Source of the DNA: Azolla caroliniana
Taxonomy: Eukaryota > Polypodiophyta
Reading direction: 5' to 3'
Length of the DNA: 64,000 nt
NCBI GenBank assembly: GCA_043228905.1
Contig: JBHGNT010000004.1
Span: forward strand, 24,056,001 to 24,120,000
Both the position numbers and the translations under genes were made by a program. Under the pieces are notes generated by a model. The model was not told where the DNA came from. It did not search any database and saw nothing but the letters and a program-made list of their open reading frames with translations. This document shows positions 42,301 to 57,300 of the stretch, in pieces (position 1 is the stretch's first letter; each line of letters starts with the position of its first letter).

Positions 42301-45300
42301 ATGCTAATATATCTTTCTCTCATTGTTGGTATGCTGAAATGCAGCAATGGTTCAAGTCACATGGCATGAGTATAAATGCACTGCCCCCGTTCCAATATAG
42401 CTTGGACTGTCCCCATCTCAATATGACCAATGTGGAAAAGAATAGAGTGATCTGAACTAATATTATTAATTTGGAAAACAAGATAACATGGATCAGCCCC
42501 AAAATACCACTTGGTACAAAGATGGCCCACTATAAGACACACTTCTTACATACATTGGAGGATGGATTTGTCATCAGGCCACCTTATATGGACATACATC
42601 TATCCTATGCGCTGTGTAGTGTGATAGGGCAGCTGCGAGCTTCATCACATCAGCTACAAATTGAGGTAGGCAGATATACACGACTACCTCTAGAAGAGAG
42701 AATTTGCCAATTGTGTCATCAAGGAGTGGAATCTGAAGAACACTATGTTTGTCATTGTAGTGTCTTTTATGAAATCAGAGGGAGATACCATTGCCTCTTT
42801 AAACAAGGCTTTGGCCCACTACACAAGGTAATGGAATATGAGGACCAACGATGCCTAGGACTTTTCTTGCTAGAGCTCAAGAGACATCGGGAAAAGTTGT
42901 TGAAGGATACAGCCACACAAGCTCATCCACAAAGAACAATCACAACTTTCTTTAGCCCCATCACTCCTAATGCTAGAAGTCAACCCCAAGATACAGAAAT
43001 GGGATCCAGACCAGGATATAACAAAGGGGTTACAATTGATCGGGCAATGGCAATTTGCCGTGCACGTAGGCCCCGGCCCCGTGGACCACGACCTCGACAC
43101 CCTTGTCATTGACAAATAAAAGCCATTATCTCCCGCCATCGTAGGTGCTTCCCTCGCTTCGGAGACATTTCCATTCTGGATTGACCTATGCTAGAGATCT
43201 TTCGAAGACAAAAGCTACAATATACCTAACTTGAGGATCTCACATGTGCTAAAAACCAGATTCCCTCTTTTCTTTTCTTTTCATGCTATTTACTTTTATA
43301 TTTACTGTGTAATATTTACTTTATTTTGATTTGTTCTCAAAGACGAGACAACACTTAAGATGTAATCTCTTATTTGGTCTTATAGGCCATTTTGGCCTCT
43401 TAAAAGACGTTAATATATCTTTCCTTCTTCTTTCTTTCTTCTTTTACCCTCAGCAATAGAGGGAATCAATAATTTATTATGGTTTTATCCTAGACCAAGA
43501 ACGTTTCACTTCTTTCTGAAACTAGTTAAGAGTTCCTTGAAACACAAGAACTTTAAGCATGATAACTCCATTATTATAGTGTATCCTACTTATAGTAATT
43601 ACCTCCTTCTAAGATTTTAGGAGCCATATGTGGGGATTATTGAGAACAATTTCAAAGCTATTAGGCCTGCCAAAAGCTACTTTATGTGGACTTTACAGAA
43701 AATAATGAAAACAAGAAACACACTTATTCACGTATGAAACTAAAAATAGTACCTTTTTCTATTTGATTTATATTAACTACACCCACTGTGTAGGGCTGTT
43801 GTCACAAACCGACATGTTGCTCCTAGGTACATAGCTCAATACCTCAAAATGAGACTGGAGGGATCATTTCTCTTGATTTTACAAGTGATGGTGATCGATT
43901 TGTGACCTTGAGTGTGATGGGTCAGTGCACCTTTTTATAGTTTGCTGTTCAGTTTTTTAATTGATTCATTCTTACTGTTTCAAGTAAGTTATTATTGAGT
44001 TCAATCTGGTTAATGTTGTGCCACCATACATAAATGATGTATCAGTAGCCAATTCATTTTTATAATAGATATCCATGTAATTTCTTTGATATCTTGCTTG
44101 AGAACATTGAAAACTTGAATTGGTTGCAAAAGTGCTTGTGAGCATGTAAAAAGTTGTCTTTTTTAGAGCTTCCTAAAAACTTTTACACAACCTCCGTCCA
44201 AGATAATGCATAACATAATAGAATATTAAGCAAAGCCAGCGACAACAAACTTAGAAATAAAATAAAAAATCTATAAGGCCCGTCAAGCTTGATATTGTAT
44301 CACATGCGGAATAGAAAAGGGAAAAATAGTGACTCAGAGATGCATAAACAATGGATAAAATCAAATTTAGATGGTCTCAAGGACGTTTTAACATTACAAA
44401 TTGACCCTAATCATGAATATGAGCCCTGTAAAGGGGAAAGTGGCCCATTTGCTAAGGATGAGAAAATAATGGAAGAAGGGGTCAAAAACAGTGCGAGTCA
44501 TTTGGGGTCACACAGCCAAATTGACAACCACAAGTTTTCTAGAATTATGCACTCATATGCATTGCTATATGGTTGACATATGTGAAAACTATGGCTATAT
44601 TCTGGCTATCTATAATGACATACCTAAATGCTTGGGTAGTTGCTAATGTAGATAGGGAACAATCTAAGAACTGAGAGACATGGAATCATGCAAAGTTGTT
44701 TGAGCTTTAGATTATTATTTAATTTTGTGTTCTATAATGCAACTCATTAAAGTTGGAATGATAAGAAAACACATGTTTATAATCATGAATTGCACTTTAA
44801 GAACTTCGTATCAACAGGAAAAAATAGAAAGCAAAAGCTGTGCATATGGGATATTGATTCGATCAAATGTAAATTGACTGTTAACTTCTCAGTTTTCTCA
44901 ACAGATCCCCAGGTACAAAAAGGGCGTTTTTAATTCCTTTTTAAAATGGAAAAAGTGCATTCTTTAATTGAGATTTAGCATAATTTCAACTTTCTGTAGC
45001 CATACAAAGTATTAGGGTTCGAAAAATCAAAAGAGCTTTTGAAAAATATTGTGGCTGTAATTGATGGAAAATGAGTGAATGAATAATATTTGCGATTGAG
45101 GTAGGCAGATATACATGTATACCTGTAGAAGAAAGAATTTGCCAATTGTGTCATCAAGGAGTGGAATTGGAAGAACACTATTTTTGTCACTGTAGTGTCT
45201 TTTATGAAACCATTGCCTCTTTAAACAAGGCTTTGGCCCACTAAGCAAGGTAATGGAATATGAGGACCAATGGTTCCTAGGACTTTTCTTGCTAGAACTC

Positions 45301-48300
45301 AAGAGGCATAGGGAAAAGTTGTTGAAGGACAATAGTACAGCCATACAAGCTCATCCACAAAGGACAATCACAACTTTCTTTAGCCCCATCACTCATACTA
45401 ATGCTACAAGTCAATCAAGGGATAGACAAATGGGCTCCCAACCAGGACATAACAAAGGGGTTACAATAGATCGGGCAATAGCAATTTGTCATGCATGTAG
45501 GCCCCAACCCCTTGAACCACGATCGCAACACCCTTGTATCGACAGATAAAGGCCATTATCTCCCGCCATCACAGATGCTTTTCTTGCTTCGGAGACCTCT
45601 CCATTCTGGACCGATCAATGCTAGAGATATTTTGAAGACAAAAGTTACAATATATCTAACTTGAGAATCTCACATGTGCCAAAAACCAGATTCCCACATC
45701 TGTTTTTATCTTATTTACTTTTATATTTACTAAGTAATACTTATTTTATTTTGATTTGTTGTTCTCAAAGACGAGACAACACTTAAGATGTAATCTCTTT
45801 TGGTCTTATAGGCCATTTTGGCCTCTTAAAAGACGTTAATATATCTTTCTTTCTTCTTTCTGGTCTTCTCGGATTTTACAAGCTAAACGAAAAGAAGGGT
45901 TTTCATGGAAACAATGGATTCACACTCATAATAAACATCCTGTGATGCGAGATGAAGTAATGAGGATAGGTGTATCTGTAGGAATCCTATGGAAACTACA
46001 ATCCCATGGTGGAGTGGATCCTACAAAAGTGCTTAACAATGTTTTTTTCTGAGGTAAAATCACCCTGTATGATGCTCTTCTTAATGCACGTATCCGTCTG
46101 TCTCCTGTCATCAGTGTTTGCCTATAAGTAGTTATGGATGAACTCAAGATTGCGATATGATATCTCTATAATGGTCTGCAGCGAGAAAAAAGATTGTGAT
46201 ATCATATCTCTATAATGGTTTGCAGTGAGAAAAACTTGATTTATTGTTAAAGCTCTTCTTAAATCAAGTTTTGCAAAGAAGAGTTTTCGAGAAGAGAAGA
46301 GAAATAAACAAGAGGTCAAGCATTTTGGTGACTTCAACGAACTGGAAAAACATCAATAAAATATCCTAGAGAAACTTGGTTTGTTGGGGCTCAATAGAAA
46401 ACCACAAATCCTAAAATCCATCTTTATGGAAAGCTTATCATTGCGCTTATGAAGCTTGCAATCAACCATATCATATGCATTACATACGTAAGGATCTGTT
46501 CATATGAATCGTGCATTAGAGCAACCAGCGTAAGGTTTCAACATCATGGAGGGTTCATGTTCCAAATAATCCAAGTAGTCAATGATTCCAGAACATCTCC
46601 ATCCAAACTTTACAGTCACTTTGTGGCTTCTATCTCATGATGCAAAGGAATAATTTAATATTGCATTATTACTAGTGTTTCAGCAATCCATTTTTATATC
46701 AAGGCCAAACAGACCTGTATATCTATCATTTTTCTGTGTTTGATTAATGAGATGTGCATTGTGTTTGTTGTTGAAATCTGGCATAATGATTTCTCTACAT
46801 ATTCATAGACATGTTTACGCCTCAACAAAGATGATCGAGATGAATTTGTAACAAATGGGAAAGAAGCTGTATTCTTTTGGCGACTTTTCAAGGTTGGCGC
46901 ATACACTTGTAACCTTTCGTTATATTCATATTGAACATATGCATTATTCTAGATGTCTAGGTGTTATCTGCACGCAACTAACTACTATTCTAATAAATAT
47001 ATATATTTATAGAAACTCATTTCATATGATACAGTGATCAGTTTCCCTTCTGGTCTGACTTTTCTCCAGTCTACTTGGTTCTAACCAGGATAAAGGATCT
47101 GAAATTCATACAATAAAACGTGAAGAGGCAAATTCTAAGACAGCTGATGTGCAACAAAACATGCCTGAGCTTTCAGTTTCTTGCTTTGTTCCATGTAGTG
47201 ACACTGCAATAACAGCTACATTCTCTGGAGATGTTGTAGTCTGGAAAGAGCAGCGGTAAATACGTGTTTTATATGAAAGCTGAATCCTGAATTTGGTTCA
47301 GATTAATATATGGTAAGTATAAAGGTTGCCCAGATTTTTTTCATCTTGTGCAGGTCAGCCACTGCTAAAGAATTGCCCAAAGCTATATCATGTTTTGGTT
47401 TGAAAGTTGACTCAAAGAAGCGATCATCTGTGCGCCAAATGCGTGCACTGAAAATTGTTCGTTTGCACCAATCTGCCATTACACATTTATCAATACAGGA
47501 AAACTATATTGTAACTGGTGGTGCTGATGGTTATGTACGTTTTTATGATCATCGTATTGGGCTTGTCAGTTGGTTTGAGGAATTGCACGCAGGTATTAAT
47601 AGAGAACCCTCATATGAAAATGCAATTATCAAGGGTAAGGCTCCCACTTAGCTGATTAGTTATATAGATAAGACACAGAATATAATGTAGGAGGTGGAAA
47701 TATGAGCTATGAAAACCTTCATTTTCATCTGCACTGCGTATAAAAAGAAAATTTTGATGGTTAAAGGAAACGTTGCTCTGGAACTGCATTATGGTCAGCA
47801 TTATAATTTATTGGATGGATTGGGACGAGTTCAATAGTTTAGAATCAAACATCATGAATGTTGCACCAATAGAGCAAGCTGCCTTCAACTGAATCTTATT
47901 GTCATACACTATTTTCATGCATGCCATGACCCAGTCTTTCGCTTCTATTCATGATCAATTGACCTCTAATGGGGACTTCACAACCACTGGAAGTCACCAT
48001 TTGGAGAAACTCGATATATTTTATTGCCTGATAGGCTACATCTCATTGTAGGTAATGTTGGCATTTCTCTTGGTATATCCATGTCAGATGATTCAAATGC
48101 CTGAATCTTTAAAGAGAGTATATGGATCTCATGGTTACCCAACTTTTCATCCATATGTTTTCAAGAAAAGGAAGCTACATGCCATATCCTCAACCTTCAT
48201 GCTGCTCATAATGCAATCTCACCCACAATACTGAAAATGGACCACTTAACCATAGCTATTAAACCTCTGATAGACGTGGACAGATTTGCTTATTGGATCT

Positions 48301-51300
48301 GTGGAAAGATTATAGCACTAAAGTTTTTTCCTCTTAGCAAATCCCATCGCCAATAGGAGTGCATTGAGAGATTATTTTAGCACATTACAGACGAATATAG
48401 ACTTGATTCTAGCTTTACCATATAGGAAGGTATACTTTATGCTACATTTGAGTTCCATAAGAAACCTCTTGATAGGCACTGTCCTTCACTGCTAGGTCAT
48501 GTAGATAAGCTGTGAAATCTAAAAGTGAAGGATGTGGAGTCTAATTCCAGTTCTCTTCGAGTCAGCACAACAATATGATTGAAACTCTTGTTTATTAACA
48601 CATCTGGAATATTTTATACTACCTGAAAGAGAGACTAATAATCATCCTGGAAGGCAAGATATCTGTACTTCTGAATGTCTCTTTAGAAAAAGGAAACCAC
48701 AAATTTAATAAGTATCTTGTTTTGTTGCAGTAAATATCTCCCATTTACAATAAGGTTAATCATGTATTTCATGTAAGGAAATCACACTTAATGTGCCGTT
48801 TCTATAATATGGAATCCTTATGATTACTGACACACTCGAAATATTGTTCTTTAGGAGGAGTTATGTCTGTTTCATTCTCAAGAATTGATAATTTCATTGA
48901 AGAGGATACACCACTTAATCTCAGAGTCCCGCCCTTTCTAGTTGCTACAAAGACAGGACATATAATATTCCTTAATGCGGTCACATTTGAGGAGCAACCA
49001 GGAACTCAAACATTGAAAGTAATAGATTCTGCGAAAGATTCTGGTTTTCCTGCATTGCCACAGATTACATGTGTATATGTATATGCATAATGATGTTTAA
49101 GGTTTCACCTCACATTGAGCTTCCCCCTACTATGTCACTTGTATTACTAATAAAGTGTTTGCTTGTGCTCACACATACACTCTTTTCTTAAGTAACACCT
49201 TTTGGAAAACATACAAGGAAACCATAGAGGAACCTCTTGTACATGATGTAGACGCATGTACGTCCATGACAAGAAGATTTCTCTTTCCTTTTGAACTTAG
49301 TACTCCAAGTAATTAACATGTATTTTTAAACGTGCAGGGAAAAGAGATGATAGATTATGTACCAAAGGGGATTTGCAGTGTGGCAGCACATCCTTGTTTA
49401 CCACAATTTGCAGTCATAAATGTTGATGGATGTCTTCAGGTTGTTTTCCAGTTCAAAAAATAGATTATTGTTTTTAATTCCTCCATGATCATAGACTATC
49501 TCATAATAAACAAATAGACAAGCAGAAAGATAAATAAAATTTAAATGCAAAAGACATGCAATCAAGTAAATGGTGTGCTCATCATAATAGGCTACACTGT
49601 AGGATGCCAGAAGCCATGAATATTCTATTCCCATCTTGGAAATCTTTCTGCTTGTGCATAATGACATTGAGGTTATGACTTGTCTAGATGTGGCATTCCA
49701 TAATTTTTTCATAACTGGGCAATCATATTTCAATCAGGATGTGAATGTTAATTTTATTGTATCATGAAAACAGGTTTGTGACTGCAATGTGCGCAGGATT
49801 TCTACACAACGTGAATTTTCCAAGCTCAAAGTAAGTGTGTTTGATGATAATTTTGCATGTAAACTGATGACTATCCTATTTTAAAAGCCAAAAAAATTTA
49901 TATATACATTCTCTTGTGTATTATTCATGTTGGTTTTAAGAACTCAACTTTATCGTTATTCTTAGAGATGCACACAGATAAACAAATGAAGTCTCACAGT
50001 GGGAAGTACCCTCAAGAAATGTTGTTGAGCATATTCTATATTTATCATGATACCTGGGGCCTTCTACCTTTGAACAGCTAGTGTACACCTATTCTTTTTA
50101 GGTGGATAAGGTCAGCTGAGATTGTTCACTCCTCTTGGGAATTTGGGCATGGATCAAGGCTGATATTGGTGTGGGTCCTTCCATTGCGTCAGGTAGCCAT
50201 ACATGCGGTGGAAATTGCGCAGACTTAGCTATCGGGCCTAAGAAGAGTAAAAGAGCCACGCTATTAGCAAGAATGGCATCGGCACTACGAGTATCGATCA
50301 ATTTGACAAATTGTTGACATAGTTCACAAATTTCAATTGATTCTGGTTCGTAGTTGGGATGCAGGGATAGAGTTATTTCTTCCTCGAAGAACTGTATGAA
50401 CGATTAGGCCACTGCAATTTCCACACACAGACATGCGGATTCAGCATGAAGGGTGGACAATTTATCCCCTAGTTAAGTTATGAACATGCAAGGGCAAAAA
50501 ACACCTGTATGTCGGATGTGCGACCAATTAACTGTCCCAATTTGTAGAGAGCGACCTTTTGAGGGAGAGGATGAGACTCACAGATCCAGTTAGGCTGAAA
50601 ACTCTCGGATTTCTTCTGCACAGGCATCACTGGGGGACACATTTATTGGTGTACATGCAACCATCCTTGCCAAAGTATAGTGGTGGCTCATTGGAGGAAC
50701 ACCATATAAGGCATTTTCTCTTTGTCATGGAGGCTTCCAATACGAATCTGGAACAATTCCCTGATTTGCACATCTTCACAAGATCAATTTTATAATCATA
50801 CAAATCTCTTTGTCATGGAGGTTGCGAATATGAACCTGGATCACGTTTCTGATTTGTATGTCTTCACAAAATCGAAGTTAAAATCATACAGCATGACAGA
50901 CGCCTTCCTCATCCCATTGAGCTTTCCATATTGGATTAGACCATCATGAATATCTTCAAGGAACAATTTTAGCTCCAGCTATCAGGCACCTAACCTGAGG
51001 TGTTCATCACTCATGGTAACAGATCTTCAAAGTATTTAGTTCTAGGCAGCGAGAATAGAAACACAATTTCTTTTGTTAATTGCCTTGACGAGTTAAGGTA
51101 AACATTTATTATCTTTGTTAAATCTCGTAGGGCATTATGGTCTTTTAGAGTAAACCCTGTGCTTAATGATATTTAAATAGCAATATGCGTTAGTTTCTAA
51201 TTGATCTAATGGTGTATCGTTTTCCCAACTTTATTAAAAATCTTACCATTCAGTTTTATCCCTCTGCAATCTGTGTATTATTGTTATGGTTATTTCTTCC

Positions 51301-54300
51301 TTTTAGAGTTTCAGATTCTGTGGAATAGTGAACCGACAAATTGACTTCTATTTTATCTTTCAGGCAGAAGTTATAGTCTACTCTCCTTCAGGATCAGTTA
51401 TAGCATGTGGTTTTGCAAATGGTCTCTTGAAGGTCAGTAAACCCAGTTTTTATTCATAACTTACTGTTATAAAGCCAAATGTTTTATTCAATGTGGCACT
51501 TGGCTATGAAGTTTGCAGATAGTTGAGTCAGATGTACTTCATGACATAGAAAGTATTGCAGTTTCTAGAACAAGAATTATCAAGGTAAGGCATCTCTCCA
51601 TCCCTCATGATATTAATAAAACACAATAGGCAAAAATACCTCTGTCATTACACTCCGTATTTGCTGATGTGTTTGGAAACTAGATGAAGGTAAATAGAAA
51701 CATTAACTCCTCAAAGAGTTTAATTTTCAGAGGGGAACCGATGCCATTAGGTCCTATGCATGAGTATGAAAATTTTAAAAATGACCCAAAAGTGAATTTC
51801 TCACTTTCAATTAGGTGAATGGCAACACAAAATGATTTGCTAAATTATAAGTGAAAATATTTGGGAAGTACGTGCACTAGATTTCACCAAATCTGGAGAG
51901 GCAATTGATTCTAGTATGTCTACAAATTATAGTAGACGATTAATGAATGAGGCAGAGCCATGAGAGTAGGCTTATTTTCATCTAAATTTTAACATATGTA
52001 AAAATTATATGATTTGTTTAGATGTGTAATCTGTTTACAATGCTCATACATTTTAATTAAAGAACCTACCTATTAATCTTTTCTGAGTCTCATACCTTTT
52101 AATTAAATCACATTATTGGCTCCATTTGAAGCCAAATTCTTTGTTAATTGACCTAAATAATCATTCTTGGGTAAGAATTTTGTGGTTACTATATTTAGTC
52201 TGCTGCTTTAGATGAATTCCATCTTAAAAGTTGCCAGCATCACTTTGAGGTGCATCTAGAAGAAGCTGATATTCTCACATAACTGGTGGCCCAGTCTATC
52301 TGGAAACGTTTGCCTCCGTATGGCATGAGATTAATTAATGCCATTAGGAGGCACTGGCATATCCTTGAAGCAAGCTTGATAATTCTTTGTTTCGGTGTTG
52401 TATGCCACTTTGGAGTCCAAATGAAATAATGAAAAACATACCGAATGCAATAATGAAAAACATATTTGTATGCCACTTTGTTTACAGAAGATTATGTATT
52501 TAGTATAATGTATCTAAATACGTGTGCAGCTTGTATTTTCAAATGATGAATCATATTTGGCGGTAGCGGACGCAAGTTTTGCTGTATCACTTTTGAGTTG
52601 CACTATCAATAAGGTGATAACCAATTTCTTCTAAATATCAGTTGTTGCGTCTGAATATAGCAGGTTATAACTGTTACATAGTTGTTGCTACTAACTTCTG
52701 TTGGGTATTTTCTGACTTTATACACGTTCCTTGCGAACCAGGAACACATTGAAGACAAATGGAAATATATTGGAAAATTCCGATCACATGCAAAACCCAT
52801 AATCGGGCTTCATTTTACCAACGATAGAGATGGGTGTAATCGACTCTTTAGTGTTGGACATGTATAGCTTTTCAAGCCTCTCAAGCTCATTAAATCATGA
52901 ATTCCATCCAAACTCTTTCTGTCTCTCAAGCTCATAAAAATATGGATTCCAGTCCCAACTCATTTTATTTTTAAATAGTTTGTGATGCCAGAGCACTACA
53001 TATCTTAATAATTGCTTGATCAAAGGGCTAATGAATAGAATCAATCCATCTTTTCAGGATTGTATGATTGTGGAATATGATCTACTGAATTCCACAGAGG
53101 AGAAAGCAATAAAATTGAAGGGGACCTGGCCTCTTAACACATCTGGAGTACCAACAGCAATGATTTCCATAAATGGTTTCAGAGGAGAGGTATATTGCTG
53201 ATTGACAATAGCCATTGAAATAATCTTGCAATCATATGTTTCGGAACCTGCACTTTCTCATTCTGTCTGAATCAACTAGTATCTTTCCTTTTTTGGCGAA
53301 CTGTGATTACACTTATTAATGGTGTTTTATTACAAATATTTACTACTGGAAATCTCAAAATTAGGATGGAAACTGATGGAAAGTAAGTACAATATTGAGA
53401 TCTAGATATTCATATAATATTGTCAGCCATACTCTAAAGGTTCTCATGCCTGGAAAGTACGAGTTGTGTTTCATATAATGGAACCCATGTGAAAAGCCCC
53501 AACCACTGTTGGTTCTCATATTCCAATACCTTTTATAGTGAGCCAAAGCCTTGCTTAAAGAGGCAATGGTATCTCCCTCTTATTTCATAGAAAACACTGT
53601 AGTGACAAACATAGTGTTCTTCAGATTCCACTCCTCAATGACACAATTGGAAAATTATTTCTAGAGGTATTCATGCATATCTGCCTACCTCAATCTCTAA
53701 CTGATGGTCTTTGAAATATTTGAAATATTTAAATTTATAAATGCTTCCTGGGGACATTCTTGTCTTTTCTTCGATTGGTCTTTGGAGATATTGTTTGCAG
53801 GTATGGTCCCCTGCAATGATTTAATATGCACAGCTCTTCTCAACCCTCAGATACGATAGTTTTAGCACTTGTACAGACACTTGTTTTGTATATAAGAATC
53901 AGGCTGATATTTTCTTGGTACACTAAGATTTAAAAAGTTTTCTACACATTACTTTCTTTTACGATACTACACATTTATTGATGAGAAAATGTGGATAGAT
54001 TAATATTCTAAGTGAGGCTTTGTTTTACTTGCAGCTTTATGTCCTAATATCAGATTCTGACTTTAAAATCAGAGTTTATGATACTGAAACGTTTGCTTGC
54101 CATAAGACATTTTTGGGTCCAACATTTGGAACTCCAATAAAATCAATGCATCGGATCTTTTCAAAAGATTGCTCAAAGGTTTATTTTAAAACACTGTAGG
54201 AAGTTCAAAGTATAATATTATGCCTGGTCCAATCATAATACTTAATATGTGCTACATTTGAGTTATTTGATATATGCTTTTAGGACTATCTAGCTTTTTC

Positions 54301-57300
54301 AACGGAAGATCAAATTGTAGGAATCATGGTTTTGCAACTAGCAAGGAACAAGAATATACGATATCTTGGTGTCATTGGCCATGCAGGTTCTATCAAGGAC
54401 ATAACATTATCTCATCATCACACATTCTTGCTAACAGTAGGTGTTCGTGATAGGTAAGTATTTATGAAAGTCTATTTAATTGAATCTTGATATTTTTTAT
54501 AGAGTGATTTTGTATGTAATATTCCAAGAGGTTCAAATCCATCCCTAAAGAGGCAGTGGAAGTGTCCTCAGGTCTGGTAGCATGCCGTGCAGCAACATAT
54601 GTAGTCTGCTTAGACATTGCCTCTGTATGCCAAGCCAACATACCCTCTCTGGTCAGGATGTACACTTATATACCTAGATGTCTCTATCTCAAGCCGATGT
54701 GATGAGTTATGAATCTGTCCAATGGTGAACTCAATCCACAAAACAGATGAATATATTTATATATTCATGGCATAGTTTAAATCCATCCATAGTTATGTGG
54801 AGAAGTTTCTCAAAAGAAGGCCAGTTTGAAGCATATCCTCTTAGTCTCTAACTAAATGAGATATTTCCTAGGACTTTGCTAAATCTATGAGTGATTGAAT
54901 GTGAGAGATGGTTCATCAAGGAGTATTGGAAGGATGTTTGGAGCCTCTACGTCCAGCCATGGGAACCCTTATAATCTCGTTGGGTGTGGATGTGTTAGCC
55001 TGAATCATTGTAGAGATCATGGATATAATAGGTCTCTCCATTGATCTCCTCCCATCAGGGCGTTTCCAAAGCTGCAATAACGATCCAAAGTAGGCCCCCC
55101 ATGCAGATAGTCACATCTTGGTTTACATACCCCATCAAGTTTCGAGCCTGTGCAGCACCTCTCAATGGGATGCTAGGTCTGATGACCGCTACATCAAGAT
55201 AATATATGAATCTTCATAATCCACTCTCTCCTTTCTATACAAGATATCAGGCATGCACCCCCTCATCCATTGTGATGTCATATTAAACATCACAATATTG
55301 GTTTTCGAAGGCTTGGTTCTTTACCTACCATATGAACATGGGCTTGTATAATATCTCCTACTTTTTGCGTTTGCTAAGTAATCTAGATACTGATAGGGTT
55401 TAGGGTTAACAAGTTAACACAAGGATTCTGCAAATTGAGTTACCATGGACATTCTTACTGAAAATGATACTAAAAAGAGATTTCTTCTGTAATAGTTTAG
55501 AGCTCTAAAATTTAATGTCTTTTTTTGTTAATCTAAATTGGTGGCTGGGCCTTGTTTCTTAATCACAGTCTAAATTTGTGGCGAATAAGCTTGCCATTGT
55601 TAGAAAAGCACTTTGCCAACGAAGTTGATCCTATTCTTACACACTTCTCTGGGGCCTATGGTGCAAGCAGTCTCCAATTACTGAAGCAATGGTTTTTTAC
55701 TTCCCAGATATGTTCCCAGGTACTCAAAATTTGTTCCAATTAATTTTCTTCTGAAAGCAATTAAAGTAAGGTTTTTTTCTTTGGAAATTAATTAGATGCA
55801 TCTTCAACAAATAATAAAATGATTAATTGTGATTACAAAATTCATTTACAGGGTGTAGATTTTCCAGATGAAAGAATTCTAGATAGTTCTTTGAAAATAG
55901 ATCAGGTGCAGAACCTGCTATGTGCTCTTGGAATCTTTCCATCCATCAGTGAAATGAAAGAGATTCTTATGGAGATCAGGTTTGATAGACTTTTCCTTGA
56001 AGTAGCGACAGATAAGCAAGTTCTGTTTCATTATATTTTTAGAACTCATCTCTTTTTACTTCGTATTAACACTCCATGTTGCCTCATTGGTATGGGAGAT
56101 TGAATGAAATTAAATTGCACAACATCGATTATGAAAGTGTTAGTCTCCCTATCCAAGAGCACATATATCTATATGGGATTCCATTTGTCACTTCATTTGT
56201 CTCTCCATGTTTCGACACATATATTATGCTCAATCCATCAAGGAAAACTGAAGAAAGGAGAGAAGGTAGGAAGTGAGATCATATTGATATCTACAAAGAT
56301 ATATGAGAACCCAATAATAAAATATCATCGTTGCAACATATGTCATAGATTCATTACTGTGAGAGTTGTCTAAATCTCCTGAAAAATTTGTGCATTATAC
56401 AAATAACCTTCATTATGAAAGGTTCAACTTAGTGCCAATGTCAAGAAGCTTCAGTTATCGTTGAATGCATTACGGCAGCAACACTAACACATGAACTTTT
56501 TCAGCCATACTTTGGAATTCCATTGGCTACGAAGAGACTCTATTTATGTTCCTTCAATAGTACTTGATTGTGTGTGTTGTTCAGAGGCCTCAAATATTTA
56601 AATTCTTTGATGATATATTTTCTTTGGAATTCATTTTAGCTGTATTATGTTGTACAGATCTTCGGGTGAAAGGATAAGTTTCAAGGATTTCTTAGCAGTC
56701 TTCATCAACTATAGACCTGTCATGGATCTTGATGCATCTCTTATACAACATGCTTTCAGCGTTAGTATATGAAAGATTGGAGTGCTGTTTTACTTTAAGC
56801 ATGTAAAATATTAAGTCTTTGTATGGAAAACTACATTACCTGCTGTGTACATACAGGCTCTTGGTTCAGATCCAAGGACAGGACGGTTGAAGTTAGAGCA
56901 GTTACTACATATTCTACAAACAGAAGGTGAACAAATGACCAGGTATGACCTATCCTTCTAAGTTTGGGCTAGTAGTTAAAACCATTTTAGGAAAAAAGGA
57001 TTGTTTATCAAACATGGCTTGCAGTTCAGGTGGATATTTGAGCATTTTTAGGTTGGAGTGAAGATGGACATTAAACATTTTTAGCTTGGATTGAAGCTGG
57101 ATATTATAGCTATGTAGCATAAGACAATAAATTGAGAATATAAAGTTTTCAAAAAAAATTCTACCAAGGATAACCCCTAGGTAGAATGAAGAAGAAAAAG
57201 AAGATGATGCTTCCCTTGCCATGCTTGTGTGAAGGGTTTTTTTTAATGCGAGGCTTTCAATTGGACCAACACATTTGCAATCTTTTAGGCTAAACGACTT

